From NCBI RefSeq assembly GCF_021991835.1, contig NZ_JAHDAU010000012.1, positions 1 to 64,000 of the forward strand: a DNA stretch of 64,000 nucleotides. The letters run 5' to 3'. The stretch is from Polaribacter sargassicola. Lineage in GTDB: Bacteria; Bacteroidota; Bacteroidia; Flavobacteriales; Flavobacteriaceae. The position numbers and the translations under genes were made by a program. Of this stretch, positions 33,369-41,834 are shown piece after piece; position 1 is the first letter of the stretch; each line of letters starts with the position of its first letter. The notes below the pieces were generated by a model. It was not told the DNA's origin. It saw only the letters and a program-made list of their open reading frames with translations, and searched no databases.

Positions 33369-34700
33369 TTAAAGTTGAATGTCGTTTCCTTGATAAAATT
33401 GTAATAATTGATGATATAAAATATTTAAATACTTAGCTTGTAAATAGTTTTGTTGTGCATTTGTATATGTGTTTTGACTAATTACAAGATCAGTTGTGCT
33501 TAAATCTCCTAATTCATATTTCTTTTGTGCTAATTTGTAAGATTGCTCTGCTGCTGTTTTAGAAGCTTCAGAAGCAAGTACTTGTTCTTGTGCAGAAAGT
33601 GCATTTTGATAAGCCGTTTCTATTTTTTTATACACTGCTTTTTCTGTAGTTTGCTTTTGTATTTCTGCCTTTTCTATATTTATGTTTGCAGATTTAACTG
33701 CTGCTTTAGTTTGGTTTCTATTAAAAATAGGAATGGTTAAAGACAAGCCTAATTTTTGATTAAAGTTTACATCAAACTGATCAGTAAAAGTGTTATCACT
33801 AATACTTGTATATCCGGTTCCTAAACTACCAGATAAAGCCAAGGTTGGTAAAAAACCTCCTTTTGCAATGTCTAATTCTTTTTTATTAGCGGCTACACTT
33901 AAACTACTCGATTTAACTTCTGGCAAATACCCTAAAGCTTTTTCATATATTTCTGCCTTATTTAATTCTATATTTAATAGATTTATACTGGTGTCCAATG
34001 TTTCTACCTCCATTTCTTCCATTGGCGATAATTCTAACAATTGCTTTAAAGTAATAATGTATTGTTGATATTCATTTTTAGCTGCTATAACATTGTATTT
34101 ATTGGTTGCTGCTTGGCTTTGGGCTTCTGTATAATCGCTTAAAGCAATAGTACCTGCATCTAAACGTGCTTTTGCTCTTTGTACTTCTGTTTCAGAAGCT
34201 TTTAAGTTATTTTCTGCAACAGTAATACTTTCTTTACTGTAAAGTGTTTGCAAATAGGTTTCTAAAATATTTAAAACAATATTGTTTTTTTCTACTTCTG
34301 CATCAAAAATACTTTGATCAAATAATATTTTATTTTGTTTTATTTGATTGTTAATTTGATTACCCTGAAACAACGTTAAAGAGCTATTAAGACCTACGTT
34401 TGTACTATGTATTTGTTCTGTAACATAACTACTTGTAATAGGGTCTATAGTATTACCGTTAGAAAAACTTTGAGAGGCACTACCAAAAAGATTTGGTAAT
34501 TTAGAAGATTTAGAAGTACTATAATCTAACTCTGCCATATTTTTATCTAAAGCGGCATCTTTTATAGAAATATTATTTTCTATAGCATAGGCAATACATT
34601 CTTGTAAAGACCATACTTTTGTAGATGTTTTTGTGGTTGCTTCTTGCGCAAAATTGAATTGCGCTAAAAACAAACTTGCAATGATTAGGAATGATTTCAT
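33369..34700 (-). CDS. TolC-family outer-membrane efflux protein
   Basis: A 443-residue outer-membrane channel protein. The signal peptide ends near FNFAQ (residue 18). The rest is two tandem ~200-residue halves dominated by long helices (first half opening WSLQECIAYAIENNISIKDAALDKNMA; the second rich in Gln, Ala and Lys) typical of the TolC alpha-barrel. It is the first gene of the export operon and supplies the exit duct for MacA/MacB. A near-consensus -7 element (CATCTTTG) lies about 30 bp upstream of its ATG on the minus strand. Confidence 0.9.
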   Translation of the reverse strand: MKSFLIIASLFLAQFNFAQEATTKTSTKVWSLQECIAYAIENNISIKDAALDKNMAELDYSTSKSSKLPNLFGSASQSFSNGNTIDPITSSYVTEQIHSTNVGLNSSLTLFQGNQINNQIKQNKILFDQSIFDAEVEKNNIVLNILETYLQTLYSKESITVAENNLKASETEVQRAKARLDAGTIALSDYTEAQSQAATNKYNVIAAKNEYQQYIITLKQLLELSPMEEMEVETLDTSINLLNIELNKAEIYEKALGYLPEVKSSSLSVAANKKELDIAKGGFLPTLALSGSLGTGYTSISDNTFTDQFDVNFNQKLGLSLTIPIFNRNQTKAAVKSANINIEKAEIQKQTTEKAVYKKIETAYQNALSAQEQVLASEASKTAAEQSYKLAQKKYELGDLSTTDLVISQNTYTNAQQNYLQAKYLNILYHQLLQFYQGNDIQL

Positions 34701-35020
34701 TTTTTAGTGTTTTTATTTAACACTTCAAAGATGTAACCATATGCATTCTTATAAAATAGTAATAGAAGTTTGATGTAATTACCTATACAAAAAGTCTGTT
34801 TTTATCGATGAGTTTTTTTAAAGAAAATCAATTTTAAAGAGTTTTATATACAAACTGATTTTTAGAAAGTTACATTTAAAACATATAAATTAATTGCATA
34901 AAAAAAACCCCCACTATATAAATATAATGAAGGTAAAAAAAGGGGGCTTTTTAATATCTTATGTATTAGTAAACCCTAAATAGTATAATACTATTCAATT
35001 TTTATATTTTAATGTATATG
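34701..35020. other. Intergenic region holding the efflux operon promoter
   Basis: There is no gene in this 320-bp gap. The right part holds a weak terminator-like hairpin (34901-34952), and the left part must contain the promoter of the minus-strand TolC-MacAB operon (near-consensus CATCTTTG about 30 bp from the ATG). Confidence 0.5.
34901..34952. terminator. Terminator-like hairpin with A- and T-runs
   Basis: A-run followed by CCCCC (34908-34912) pairs with GGGGG (34942-34946) followed by CTTTTT. The loop is large (about 29 bases) and AT-rich, so folding is less certain. It lies after the small membrane-protein gene on the minus strand. Confidence 0.5.
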
Positions 35021-35221
35021 CTAATTTTTTTTAACAAAAAAACCTGCTAATAATGCTGCAATACCAATACCTATACTAATGTATGCATTTGTATTATTTT
35101 GAGATTCGAACTCTGCAATACCTATATCTAATGAAGCTTCAGGAGATACTAATTCTATTCCACCATAAATCAATAACCCTAATCCTGCTAAAATTAAAAT
35201 TGTTTTTGTCAATGTATTCAT
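35021..35221 (-). CDS. Small two-helix membrane protein (DUF3185-like)
   Basis: The start at 35221 gives a 66-residue protein (MNTLTKTILILAGLGLLIYGG...). A longer frame to 35260 lacks a good start and its first 13 residues do not fit. Two membrane helices (about 5-21 and 44-61) flank a short polar loop (SPEASLDIGIAEFESQNN). Length and pattern resemble DUF3185 proteins, whose function is unknown. It has a consensus promoter and tandem direct repeats upstream, so expression appears tightly controlled. Confidence 0.7.
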   Translation of the reverse strand: MNTLTKTILILAGLGLLIYGGIELVSPEASLDIGIAEFESQNNTNAYISIGIGIAALLAGFFVKKN

Positions 35222-35275
35222 ATATCGTTTTTTTAAGGTTAATTTATATTCTAAAAGCAATAAGTTGCTTTAATA

Positions 35276-35283
35276 CAAAGATA
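35276..35283 (-). promoter_or_regulatory. Consensus -7 element (TATCTTTG on minus strand)
   Basis: Read on the minus strand, 35283-35276 is TATCTTTG, a perfect TAnnTTTG, about 55 bp upstream of the small membrane-protein start. No -33 TTTG is evident; the tandem repeats occupy that position and beyond. Confidence 0.75.
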
Positions 35284-35303
35284 AATCACTAAAAAAAGAG
35301 ACA

Positions 35304-35341
35304 TTAGCTCATATAAATTTCTTCTTAGCTCATATAAATTT
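35304..35341 (-). promoter_or_regulatory. Two exact 17-bp direct repeats, probable operator
   Basis: TTAGCTCATATAAATTT (plus-strand reading) occurs at 35304-35320 and again at 35325-35341, a 21-bp period that is two helical turns. The pair begins 21 bp upstream of the -7 element, exactly where an activator dimer or a tandem-binding response regulator (for example LytTR type) would sit. Direct rather than inverted symmetry makes a tandem-binding activator likely. Confidence 0.7.
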
Positions 35342-35368
35342 TGACAATAAATTTATTTTTGATGAAAA

Positions 35369-36139
35369 CTATAAGTTTAAATAATCTTTTGCGGTGTTGT
35401 ATATTTTTTCGGAGTCTTTAGTGTCTAATCCAGAATAGTTTGACACCGGAAAACGAACAGTAGTTTTTGTGAAATCGAATTTAAAACTTTCTGCTGAATG
35501 TGCTCTTAAAAAAGATGCATGTGTTATTACTTTTAGTGTAGTATTTAATTCTTGAGGAGTTTTTTTAGCCGGTTCGCTTACATAACTTCCTATAATTGGA
35601 TACGCAGATTCTAAAAAAGGTTTTACAGGAAAATTATCTAAAATACCACCATCTGAATACAAAATATTATTGATTTTTATAGGACTAAAAATACCCGGAA
35701 TTGCACAAGATGCTAACACTGGTTTTAGTAATTTCCCTTTGCTAAAATAACGTGGTTTACCATTTTGCATATTAGATGCGGCAATATACACAGGAACCTG
35801 AAGGTCGCTAAATTTTGGTTTTATTTTATCTTCTATAATCGATCTAAATAAAATAGTATCAAACAAACCTGCTTTTTTAATACTAAAAAAGGAAAATTTA
35901 AAAAGACTTGTATTTTTAAAGATGAATAAAATTTCTTGAGTAGAAAGCCCAGAAGCGTATAAAGAAGCTACTAATGCACCACCACTACTTCCAGAAATTG
36001 CATTAATTGTCAACCCTAATTCTTCAATTTTTTCTAGTATTGCCAAATGTGCTGCACATTTTACTCCACCACCAGACAACACTAAATTTATAGGTTTGTT
36101 TTTATTTAATTTATGAAGTTTATCAATACTTTTATTCAC
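35369..36139 (-). CDS. Patatin-like phospholipase
   Basis: A 256-residue cytosolic lipid acyl hydrolase. The oxyanion-hole motif SGGGVKCAAH is at about 22-31, the nucleophile elbow GSSGG carries Ser52, and the dyad aspartate is Asp163 in YSDGGILDNFPV. All patatin catalytic elements are present. The protein has no signal peptide or membrane segment and no extra C-terminal barrel domain. The physiological lipid is unknown. It stands alone on the minus strand. Confidence 0.9.
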   Translation of the reverse strand: MNKSIDKLHKLNKNKPINLVLSGGGVKCAAHLAILEKIEELGLTINAISGSSGGALVASLYASGLSTQEILFIFKNTSLFKFSFFSIKKAGLFDTILFRSIIEDKIKPKFSDLQVPVYIAASNMQNGKPRYFSKGKLLKPVLASCAIPGIFSPIKINNILYSDGGILDNFPVKPFLESAYPIIGSYVSEPAKKTPQELNTTLKVITHASFLRAHSAESFKFDFTKTTVRFPVSNYSGLDTKDSEKIYNTAKDYLNL

Positions 36140-36446
36140 TAATTTAACAATTTGTAGAACTACAAGTCTATATGTATTTTCTTAAATTTTTAGTAAATAT
36201 ACTTTATAAATTAGAAATATTTAAAACTCTAACTATCTTAATTTTAAAAAATATTCACTCCTGTTTTTAATGGTTACTAATATTACCTTTAATAGTAAAT
36301 GATGATTTTTAAAAAAAAATTTGAAGTAGTTTTTCTGAAGTATAATTTATAGCTATCCTTTTCTGCTAACAAGATTTTCTATCAACAGAATTACCGTACA
36401 AATATTATCTGATTTTAAAGGTGAATACTATTTTTAATGTTTTGCA
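36140..36446. other. Intergenic stretch with a degenerate repeat-like segment
   Basis: There is no gene in 307 bp. The segment 36338-36400 (AAGTATAATTTATAGCTATCC, then CTGCTAACAAGATTTTCTATC) resembles the left half of the intergenic repeat but is too diverged to assign firmly. Nothing else stands out. Confidence 0.3.
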
Positions 36447-38339
36447 TCACATCTTAGTATTAGACTTCTCAAGTGATTTTCTAATATATTCACTATCCCA
36501 ATGGTTATCAAAATCTACAATACCTCGTTTAAAATCTGCATTCAATAATTCTTCTTGTTCCTTCAGTTCTTTTCTAGCTTTAAATATATAGTTTTCATCG
36601 AATTTTGGTGATTTTGCCAAGCGTCTTAAACTTGTTTCATCATATTTAATAAAATTTTTAACCTGTCTTTTTAATGTATATTTTCTAAATCCTAATTTAT
36701 GTAAAACATCACTGGCTAAAGCTAAAGATGTGTCTAGAGATTCTCTGTAAAAATTCTCATGCCCAAGATTTAATAATTCGTAAGCATCTTCTCTATTTTT
36801 AGTACGAATCATAAGTTCTATATGCGGATACTTATCATTAACTATTTTAGTAATTGCTTTTGTTACACTTAACCGATTTGTTGCAATAATTACAATTTTA
36901 GCCTCTGCAATACCCGCAGATTCTAATAAATCTAAGCGTGTTGCATCACCATAATACACTTCGAATCCCATTTTACGAAGAAAATCTACACGATTTGAGT
37001 CTTGATCTAAAATAGTAGCTTCTACACCATGCGATCTTAAAAATCTACCTACTGTACTTCCAAAATTACCAAAACCAACCAAAATTATTTTTTGAGATTT
37101 AGCAATGTGATCCATAGGACGTTGTATCGATTCTTTTGTTCCTACTTTAGGCAGAATAAAACGCTCATTTACAATACTTATAATTGGTGTTAACGCCATA
37201 CTTAATGCTGTTATTACCAACAGTATATCCATTTGTTCTTGTTCTAAAATATTTAAACCAAAAGCAAAAGACAACAATACAAAAGCAAATTCTCCTACTT
37301 GTGCTAAACTGAAAGTCAATAATAATTTTTGATCTAGTTTTAACTTAAAAACACGACCAGTAATAAATAAAACAATTGCTTTTAATATAACTATTGCTAT
37401 TAAAATACCACCAATAGTAAGCGGACTTTTAGCGATTACTATAAAGTTAATAGACGCACCAACTGCCATAAAAAACAAGCCTAATAACAAGTTTTTAAAA
37501 GGCTCTAATGTACTTTCTAATTCGTGTTTAAATTCACTATTAGACAATACTACACCACCTAAAAAAGCACCTAATGCGGGACTAATTCCTACCAATTCCA
37601 TAATAAATGAAATACCGAAAACAATTAAAAATGCTGCTGCAATTAGCAACTCACGAACGTCTGTTTTAGCTACTTTTCTAAGCATTGGTACTATAACATA
37701 ACGTCCTAATGCAATAATAACTGCAACAGATAAAATAATGGCTATAGTTTGTAAACCGAGAGGTAAACTTTCTATAAGACTCACAGATTCACTATGATTA
37801 TCGGTTTGTGTTTCTGCCTTGGAATTAGATAATAAGGGCATTGCACCAATCATAAAAATCACAATAATATCTTGAAATAATAAAATAGAAAATGCCGAAG
37901 TTCCAAAAGTAGTTTCCATCAAACCTTTTTCTTTTATCGTTTGCATTGCAATTGCTGTAGAAGATAATGCTACCGCCATAGAAATTACTAATGCTACTTC
38001 CCATTCATATCCTAAAAAGGTGAATAATAAATGGGATAATAAGATGGTTCCTCCTACTTGAATTCCTCCCATACCAAGTATGGTTTTTCGCATGTTCCAG
38101 AAGTTTTTGGGTTCAATTTCTAATCCAATAAGAAACAACATCATTACCACTCCAAATTCTGCAAAATGTAAAATATCTTCTCCTTCTTCCCCAATAAAAC
38201 CTAATACATAGGGTCCTATTAATATACCTGCTAATAAATATCCAATTACAGAACTTAAGCCTAATCGTTTAGCTATAGACACACAAATAATAGCACCGGC
38301 TAAAAAAACAATGGCATTAAAAAGCAAACTTCCAGTCAT
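36447..38339 (-). CDS. CPA2-type monovalent cation:proton antiporter (KefB/KefC-like)
   Basis: A 630-residue inner-membrane protein. The first ~390 residues form the Na+/H+-exchanger transmembrane domain (12-13 helices, GYLLAGILIGPYVLGF near 32). A cytosolic RCK_N domain (about 410-525) follows, with the Rossmann motif GFGNFGSTVGRFL, DQDSNRV and YYGDATRLDLL. The last ~100 residues are a charged, mostly helical tail. Kef systems release K+ and acidify the cytoplasm when electrophiles react with thiols. The gene starts 6 bp after a Kef-type flavodoxin-fold partner, supporting the assignment. Confidence 0.9.
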   Translation of the reverse strand: MTGSLLFNAIVFLAGAIICVSIAKRLGLSSVIGYLLAGILIGPYVLGFIGEEGEDILHFAEFGVVMMLFLIGLEIEPKNFWNMRKTILGMGGIQVGGTILLSHLLFTFLGYEWEVALVISMAVALSSTAIAMQTIKEKGLMETTFGTSAFSILLFQDIIVIFMIGAMPLLSNSKAETQTDNHSESVSLIESLPLGLQTIAIILSVAVIIALGRYVIVPMLRKVAKTDVRELLIAAAFLIVFGISFIMELVGISPALGAFLGGVVLSNSEFKHELESTLEPFKNLLLGLFFMAVGASINFIVIAKSPLTIGGILIAIVILKAIVLFITGRVFKLKLDQKLLLTFSLAQVGEFAFVLLSFAFGLNILEQEQMDILLVITALSMALTPIISIVNERFILPKVGTKESIQRPMDHIAKSQKIILVGFGNFGSTVGRFLRSHGVEATILDQDSNRVDFLRKMGFEVYYGDATRLDLLESAGIAEAKIVIIATNRLSVTKAITKIVNDKYPHIELMIRTKNREDAYELLNLGHENFYRESLDTSLALASDVLHKLGFRKYTLKRQVKNFIKYDETSLRRLAKSPKFDENYIFKARKELKEQEELLNADFKRGIVDFDNHWDSEYIRKSLEKSNTKM

Positions 38340-38345
38340 ATACTA

Positions 38346-38939
38346 CTAGTTTTTAAGTTGTGGAATATCATTAATAAAAGATTTTTTTTCAAAATCGTGC
38401 AATGCTAAATCATCTTGTAATAAATCAATTAATTTTCCATAATTAATTTTATAATCGTGCAATTTTTCATCAGATAGATTATGTGTTCCCATTACTGCAA
38501 ATGGTGGATAATAGGTCATTCCGCATAAATTAGCAGTTTGTTCAAAAGGTCTTAAAAATTGCTCTACTGTAAAACTATTATATCCTGCAGAACAATATAC
38601 TTCTTTAGACCCACCAGTTGTAATGGTATTTAAGCACGTTTTATTGTGCAACGCTTTTCCCTTTGGACCATAAGCCCAATTGAATTCTAATACCATATCA
38701 ATCCACTGTTTCATTAATGGCGGACAGCTATACCAATAAAACGGATGGTGCCAAATAATTATATCATGTTGTTCTAATAATTTTTGTTCTCTTGGTACAT
38801 CAATATGAAAATCAGGATATTCATCATATAAATCATGAATCATCACATTTTCTTTATCTTTTATATGATTGATTAAAGCCAAATTAGCTCTAGATTTTTC
38901 TAGTTTAGGGTGCGCAAAAAGAATTAGAATTTTTTTCAT
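38346..38939 (-). CDS. KefF/KefG-like NAD(P)H oxidoreductase, ancillary protein
   Basis: A 197-residue flavodoxin-fold quinone-reductase-type protein. The phosphate loop is AHPKLEKSRANLAL (about 9-22). The family block HHPFYWYSCPPLMKQWIDMVLE (about 65-86) and the GPKGKALHNKTC stretch are the usual landmarks. KefF and KefG sit on the RCK domain of the antiporter and are needed for its activity. It is encoded immediately upstream of the antiporter with a 6-bp gap, the same pairing as in enterobacteria. Confidence 0.88.
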   Translation of the reverse strand: MKKILILFAHPKLEKSRANLALINHIKDKENVMIHDLYDEYPDFHIDVPREQKLLEQHDIIIWHHPFYWYSCPPLMKQWIDMVLEFNWAYGPKGKALHNKTCLNTITTGGSKEVYCSAGYNSFTVEQFLRPFEQTANLCGMTYYPPFAVMGTHNLSDEKLHDYKINYGKLIDLLQDDLALHDFEKKSFINDIPQLKN

Positions 38940-38967
38940 AAAACGAATTTAATCAAATAAATTGTAA

Positions 38968-39780
38968 CTATAATTTTGATAAAACCATTTCGGTTATATT
39001 TAATAAGTCTTTAATTTTCTTTTGGTCATAAGCGTCTTTATGAGCTACAGAAAAACGTCCTTTTACATCTCCTTTATCATTATCAAAATATTCTCCTGAA
39101 TTACCCTTATACGATTCTGTAATTGCTAAATCATATAAGATATTTGCTCCTTTTTCTGCAGAAGACCAATGCTGTCCGTAAGCTTCTTTGGCCATTTTTG
39201 TATTTAATAACGAACCTGGATTTACAGCAATAGTTGTAATATTTGGATGTTGCCTTGCAAAGTAAAAACTCCACATGGTTAATGCTAATTTACTTTGTGC
39301 ATAAACCTCGTTGGCGCCAATAGAAACATTGCCTGTTAAAATACCTTCTTTAACTGAAGATTGAGCTGCAGAACTTAAATTAACAATTCTTGGTTCTGAA
39401 CTTTGCTTTAAAACAGGCATAATGTTTTCTGTTAAAAGATAAGGTGCTAAATAATTAACTACCATTCTTATATCTAAACCCACTTTTGTTTTGGTTAATG
39501 GAGTTTTAAAAACTCCTGCATTGTTGATTAAAATATCTAAACTAGAGACTTCTTTTTTAATTTGTTCAGCCATTTGTTTTACAGCTTTCAAATCAGAAAA
39601 ATCAGCAACAATTCCCTTTACATTATCATTTTTTGAAGCGTCTTTTATTTCGCTAATTGTATTGTTTACTTTAGCTTCACTTCTACCGTGTATATAAATT
39701 ATATTACCTTCTTGGGCTAATTTTAAAGCGGTTAGTTTTCCTATACCGTCTGTACTTCCTGTTATTAATATATGTTTCAT
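38968..39780 (-). CDS. Short-chain dehydrogenase/reductase
   Basis: A 270-residue Rossmann-fold oxidoreductase. The nucleotide motif is GSTDGIG (residues 8-14), followed by the NNAG motif near 87. The catalytic residues are Ser in LSSAAQSS and YAQSK (Tyr about 160 and Lys four later). It is longer than the minimal SDR by a C-terminal extension (YDQKKIKDLL). NAD(P)-dependent reduction of a carbonyl is expected; the substrate is unknown. It is 28 bp before the KefF-like gene and so may be cotranscribed with the Kef pair. Confidence 0.85.
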   Translation of the reverse strand: MKHILITGSTDGIGKLTALKLAQEGNIIYIHGRSEAKVNNTISEIKDASKNDNVKGIVADFSDLKAVKQMAEQIKKEVSSLDILINNAGVFKTPLTKTKVGLDIRMVVNYLAPYLLTENIMPVLKQSSEPRIVNLSSAAQSSVKEGILTGNVSIGANEVYAQSKLALTMWSFYFARQHPNITTIAVNPGSLLNTKMAKEAYGQHWSSAEKGANILYDLAITESYKGNSGEYFDNDKGDVKGRFSVAHKDAYDQKKIKDLLNITEMVLSKL

Positions 39781-39859
39781 TGTATTTTTTTATGTTGATG
39801 AAAACTAGCAATACAACTATTGTATTTTTTGTTTAAAATAATAAACTACGCTTATTGTA

Positions 39860-40825
39860 TTAAAAAGGTGCAACGGTATCTTTAGGGCCGTCGGGTAAAC
39901 TCCAACGTTGGCGAGCGGTTACGCTTTCTAGTGCAATTTCTTTGATTGTACCATTGCTACCAACGTTTCCGTAACTGCTAGTACTACCACGTGGTATTTG
40001 CATACGGTCACCATACAACCAAACCACCAAGTTACTACGTTGTCCGCTTGTAATTGGGTGTGTTGCGTGTGGCACATTACCTCTATGGATGATGGCTTTT
40101 CCTGGTTCAAAAATTACTTGTACCGTTTTTCCTGAAGCTTTATCATAAAAATCGACTTCAGATCCTGTAAACTTTTCATCAGGTAAATTAATGTTGATAT
40201 TTAAGGTAGCAGCAGAAGCATCGGTATGTGCGTGTAAATCCTTGTCCTTATCTGGATTGTATTGTATTGAAAATCCAAAAGTCTGATTGTCATAACCGTA
40301 AGTCCCTAATAACAAGCGCGCTATCGGACGCATAAAACGGTCCATCATATCATTATAAAATGCCTGAAAATTAGGTGCTGCCAAATGCCCTTCAGAACGA
40401 GGATCCAACATCATTCCATAGCGATTTAGTTGTATACCATAAGGCGCACGTTTAGGTACTTGAGAATTTGCTACAGCTTCTAAATAGTTACGAAAATCTG
40501 CTAAACGATCTACATCAAAAAACTGTGCCACATAAACACCAGGTATAATTTCTTCCCATAAATCGGCAACAGCAGATTCTTTTTCTGGATTTTCCCAAGC
40601 GTCTTTAATGGCTTTACGTAATTTTGGATCTAATAAAGTTTCGTTAGGAACTAATAAATCGTCTTTGTTTTCTATTTCCCATTCTGCCCAAGCTGCTTCT
40701 AACAATTTACGGTTTTTATTCCAAAATTGAGAAACCGATGGATCGCGTCTTAAGGATAATTCTCTTGAAGGTACTTCTAGAGCACGAGCTTCTGCAAGTG
40801 CATTTGCATGTTCTATTGTTTTCAT
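39860..40825 (-). CDS. 2-oxoglutarate/Fe(II)-dependent oxygenase
   Basis: A 321-residue enzyme. The iron-binding motif HxD is His200-Thr-Asp202 within DLHAHTDAS, and the distal His and 2-oxoglutarate Arg lie in HATHPITSGQRSNLVVW (His256 and Arg263). An N-terminal ~95-residue helical region without catalytic residues is long for the family and may hold substrate-specific elements. The fold is that of prolyl 4-hydroxylase-type dioxygenases. It has distinctly richer, less AT-biased codons than its neighbours. Hydroxylation of a protein or small molecule is expected; the target is unknown. Confidence 0.8.
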   Translation of the reverse strand: MKTIEHANALAEARALEVPSRELSLRRDPSVSQFWNKNRKLLEAAWAEWEIENKDDLLVPNETLLDPKLRKAIKDAWENPEKESAVADLWEEIIPGVYVAQFFDVDRLADFRNYLEAVANSQVPKRAPYGIQLNRYGMMLDPRSEGHLAAPNFQAFYNDMMDRFMRPIARLLLGTYGYDNQTFGFSIQYNPDKDKDLHAHTDASAATLNININLPDEKFTGSEVDFYDKASGKTVQVIFEPGKAIIHRGNVPHATHPITSGQRSNLVVWLYGDRMQIPRGSTSSYGNVGSNGTIKEIALESVTARQRWSLPDGPKDTVAPF

Positions 40826-40993
40826 GGTTATATGTTTTTAAGAATAGCTACTGCTATGGTATTTTTTATCTATAATAAAATTACTTACAACCGGCTGTTG
40901 TGCTTTGGTAGTAAAAATGGAGGTTTTAGTAAAAAAAAAGTTCCAAAACTTTATTTCTTGGAACTTATTTTTAATTTCTAGGCTAATATTATA

Positions 40994-41668
40994 TTATTTC
41001 CAAGTTACAATGTCTTCAAAATTACGTCTTGATTTAGGAAACTCTGGGTCTGCTTTTCGGTAACCAAAAGCTGCCATAAAAGCCAATCCGTATTTATCGG
41101 TATCAATTCCAAATTTCTCTTGTAATAAAGCCTCTGCTTTTTCTTGATGAAACCCTTCAATAGGGCAAGAATCTATGCCTGTTAAAGCCGCAACTGTCAT
41201 CATATTACCCAAAGCAATGTATGTTTGTTTAGAAGCCCAATCGAACAATTTTTTATCGGTATCTAAATTAAAATCTCGTTCTTGAAACTCTCTGTAAAAT
41301 TTAGCATACATTTCCATTACGTCTGCTGGCAATTGTTTTACCTCTTTCATCATATGTGTTATGTAAGCTGCATCGTGTTTTACCATGGGTGCTTTCATGG
41401 CTAAACCCAAAACAAAATGGCTCGCTGTATCTAGTTTTAAGGGCGCTCCCCAAGCAACAGGTTTTAAAAGCTCTCGTAATTCTTTGTCTTGTACTACCAC
41501 AAAATGCCAAGGTTCAAAACCAAATGAACTTGGTGATAAGTTGGCTGTTTTAAGTATAAAGTTAATTTGCTCATCTGTTAATGTTTTTGATGCATCAAAT
41601 TCTTTAGTGGCATGTCTGTAATTAAAAGCATTTAAGATGTCTTCTTTTGCAATGTTTGGTGTATTCAT
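40994..41668 (-). CDS. NAD(P)H-dependent nitroreductase-family oxidoreductase
   Basis: The start at 41668 (MNTPNIAKEDIL) gives a 224-residue protein; an upstream start at 41716 adds 16 residues that do not fit the family and overlap the promoter. It is an FMN-binding nitroreductase of the NfsB/YdgI type, with FNYRHATKEFDAS at the start, the SPSSFGFEPWHFVVVQD loop, and the C-terminal FMAAFGYRKADPEFPKSRR. It reduces nitro, quinone or flavin substrates with NAD(P)H. It is divergent from the AraC gene and has a perfect -7 element upstream, so it is a likely target of that regulator. Confidence 0.88.
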   Translation of the reverse strand: MNTPNIAKEDILNAFNYRHATKEFDASKTLTDEQINFILKTANLSPSSFGFEPWHFVVVQDKELRELLKPVAWGAPLKLDTASHFVLGLAMKAPMVKHDAAYITHMMKEVKQLPADVMEMYAKFYREFQERDFNLDTDKKLFDWASKQTYIALGNMMTVAALTGIDSCPIEGFHQEKAEALLQEKFGIDTDKYGLAFMAAFGYRKADPEFPKSRRNFEDIVTWK

Positions 41669-41703
41669 TTTATATATTTTATATCTGTGTTCTATTTTTA
41701 AGA

Positions 41704-41711
41704 CAAAGATA
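41704..41711 (-). promoter_or_regulatory. Consensus -7 element (TATCTTTG) for the nitroreductase gene
   Basis: Minus-strand 41711-41704 reads TATCTTTG, 35 bp upstream of the nitroreductase ATG at 41668. No -33 TTTG is present at the expected spacing, which fits activation by the AraC-type protein divergently encoded at 41835. Confidence 0.7.
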
Positions 41712-41834
41712 TACACAGTACATAGCTGTTTTGTTGTATAAAAAAAGGAGATAATTGTATAAAAAAAGGTTTTTAATCATACAATCATTAATAAACAATT
41801 TTTTTTAGCTAATTTCGTCTTAAATATCATACAA

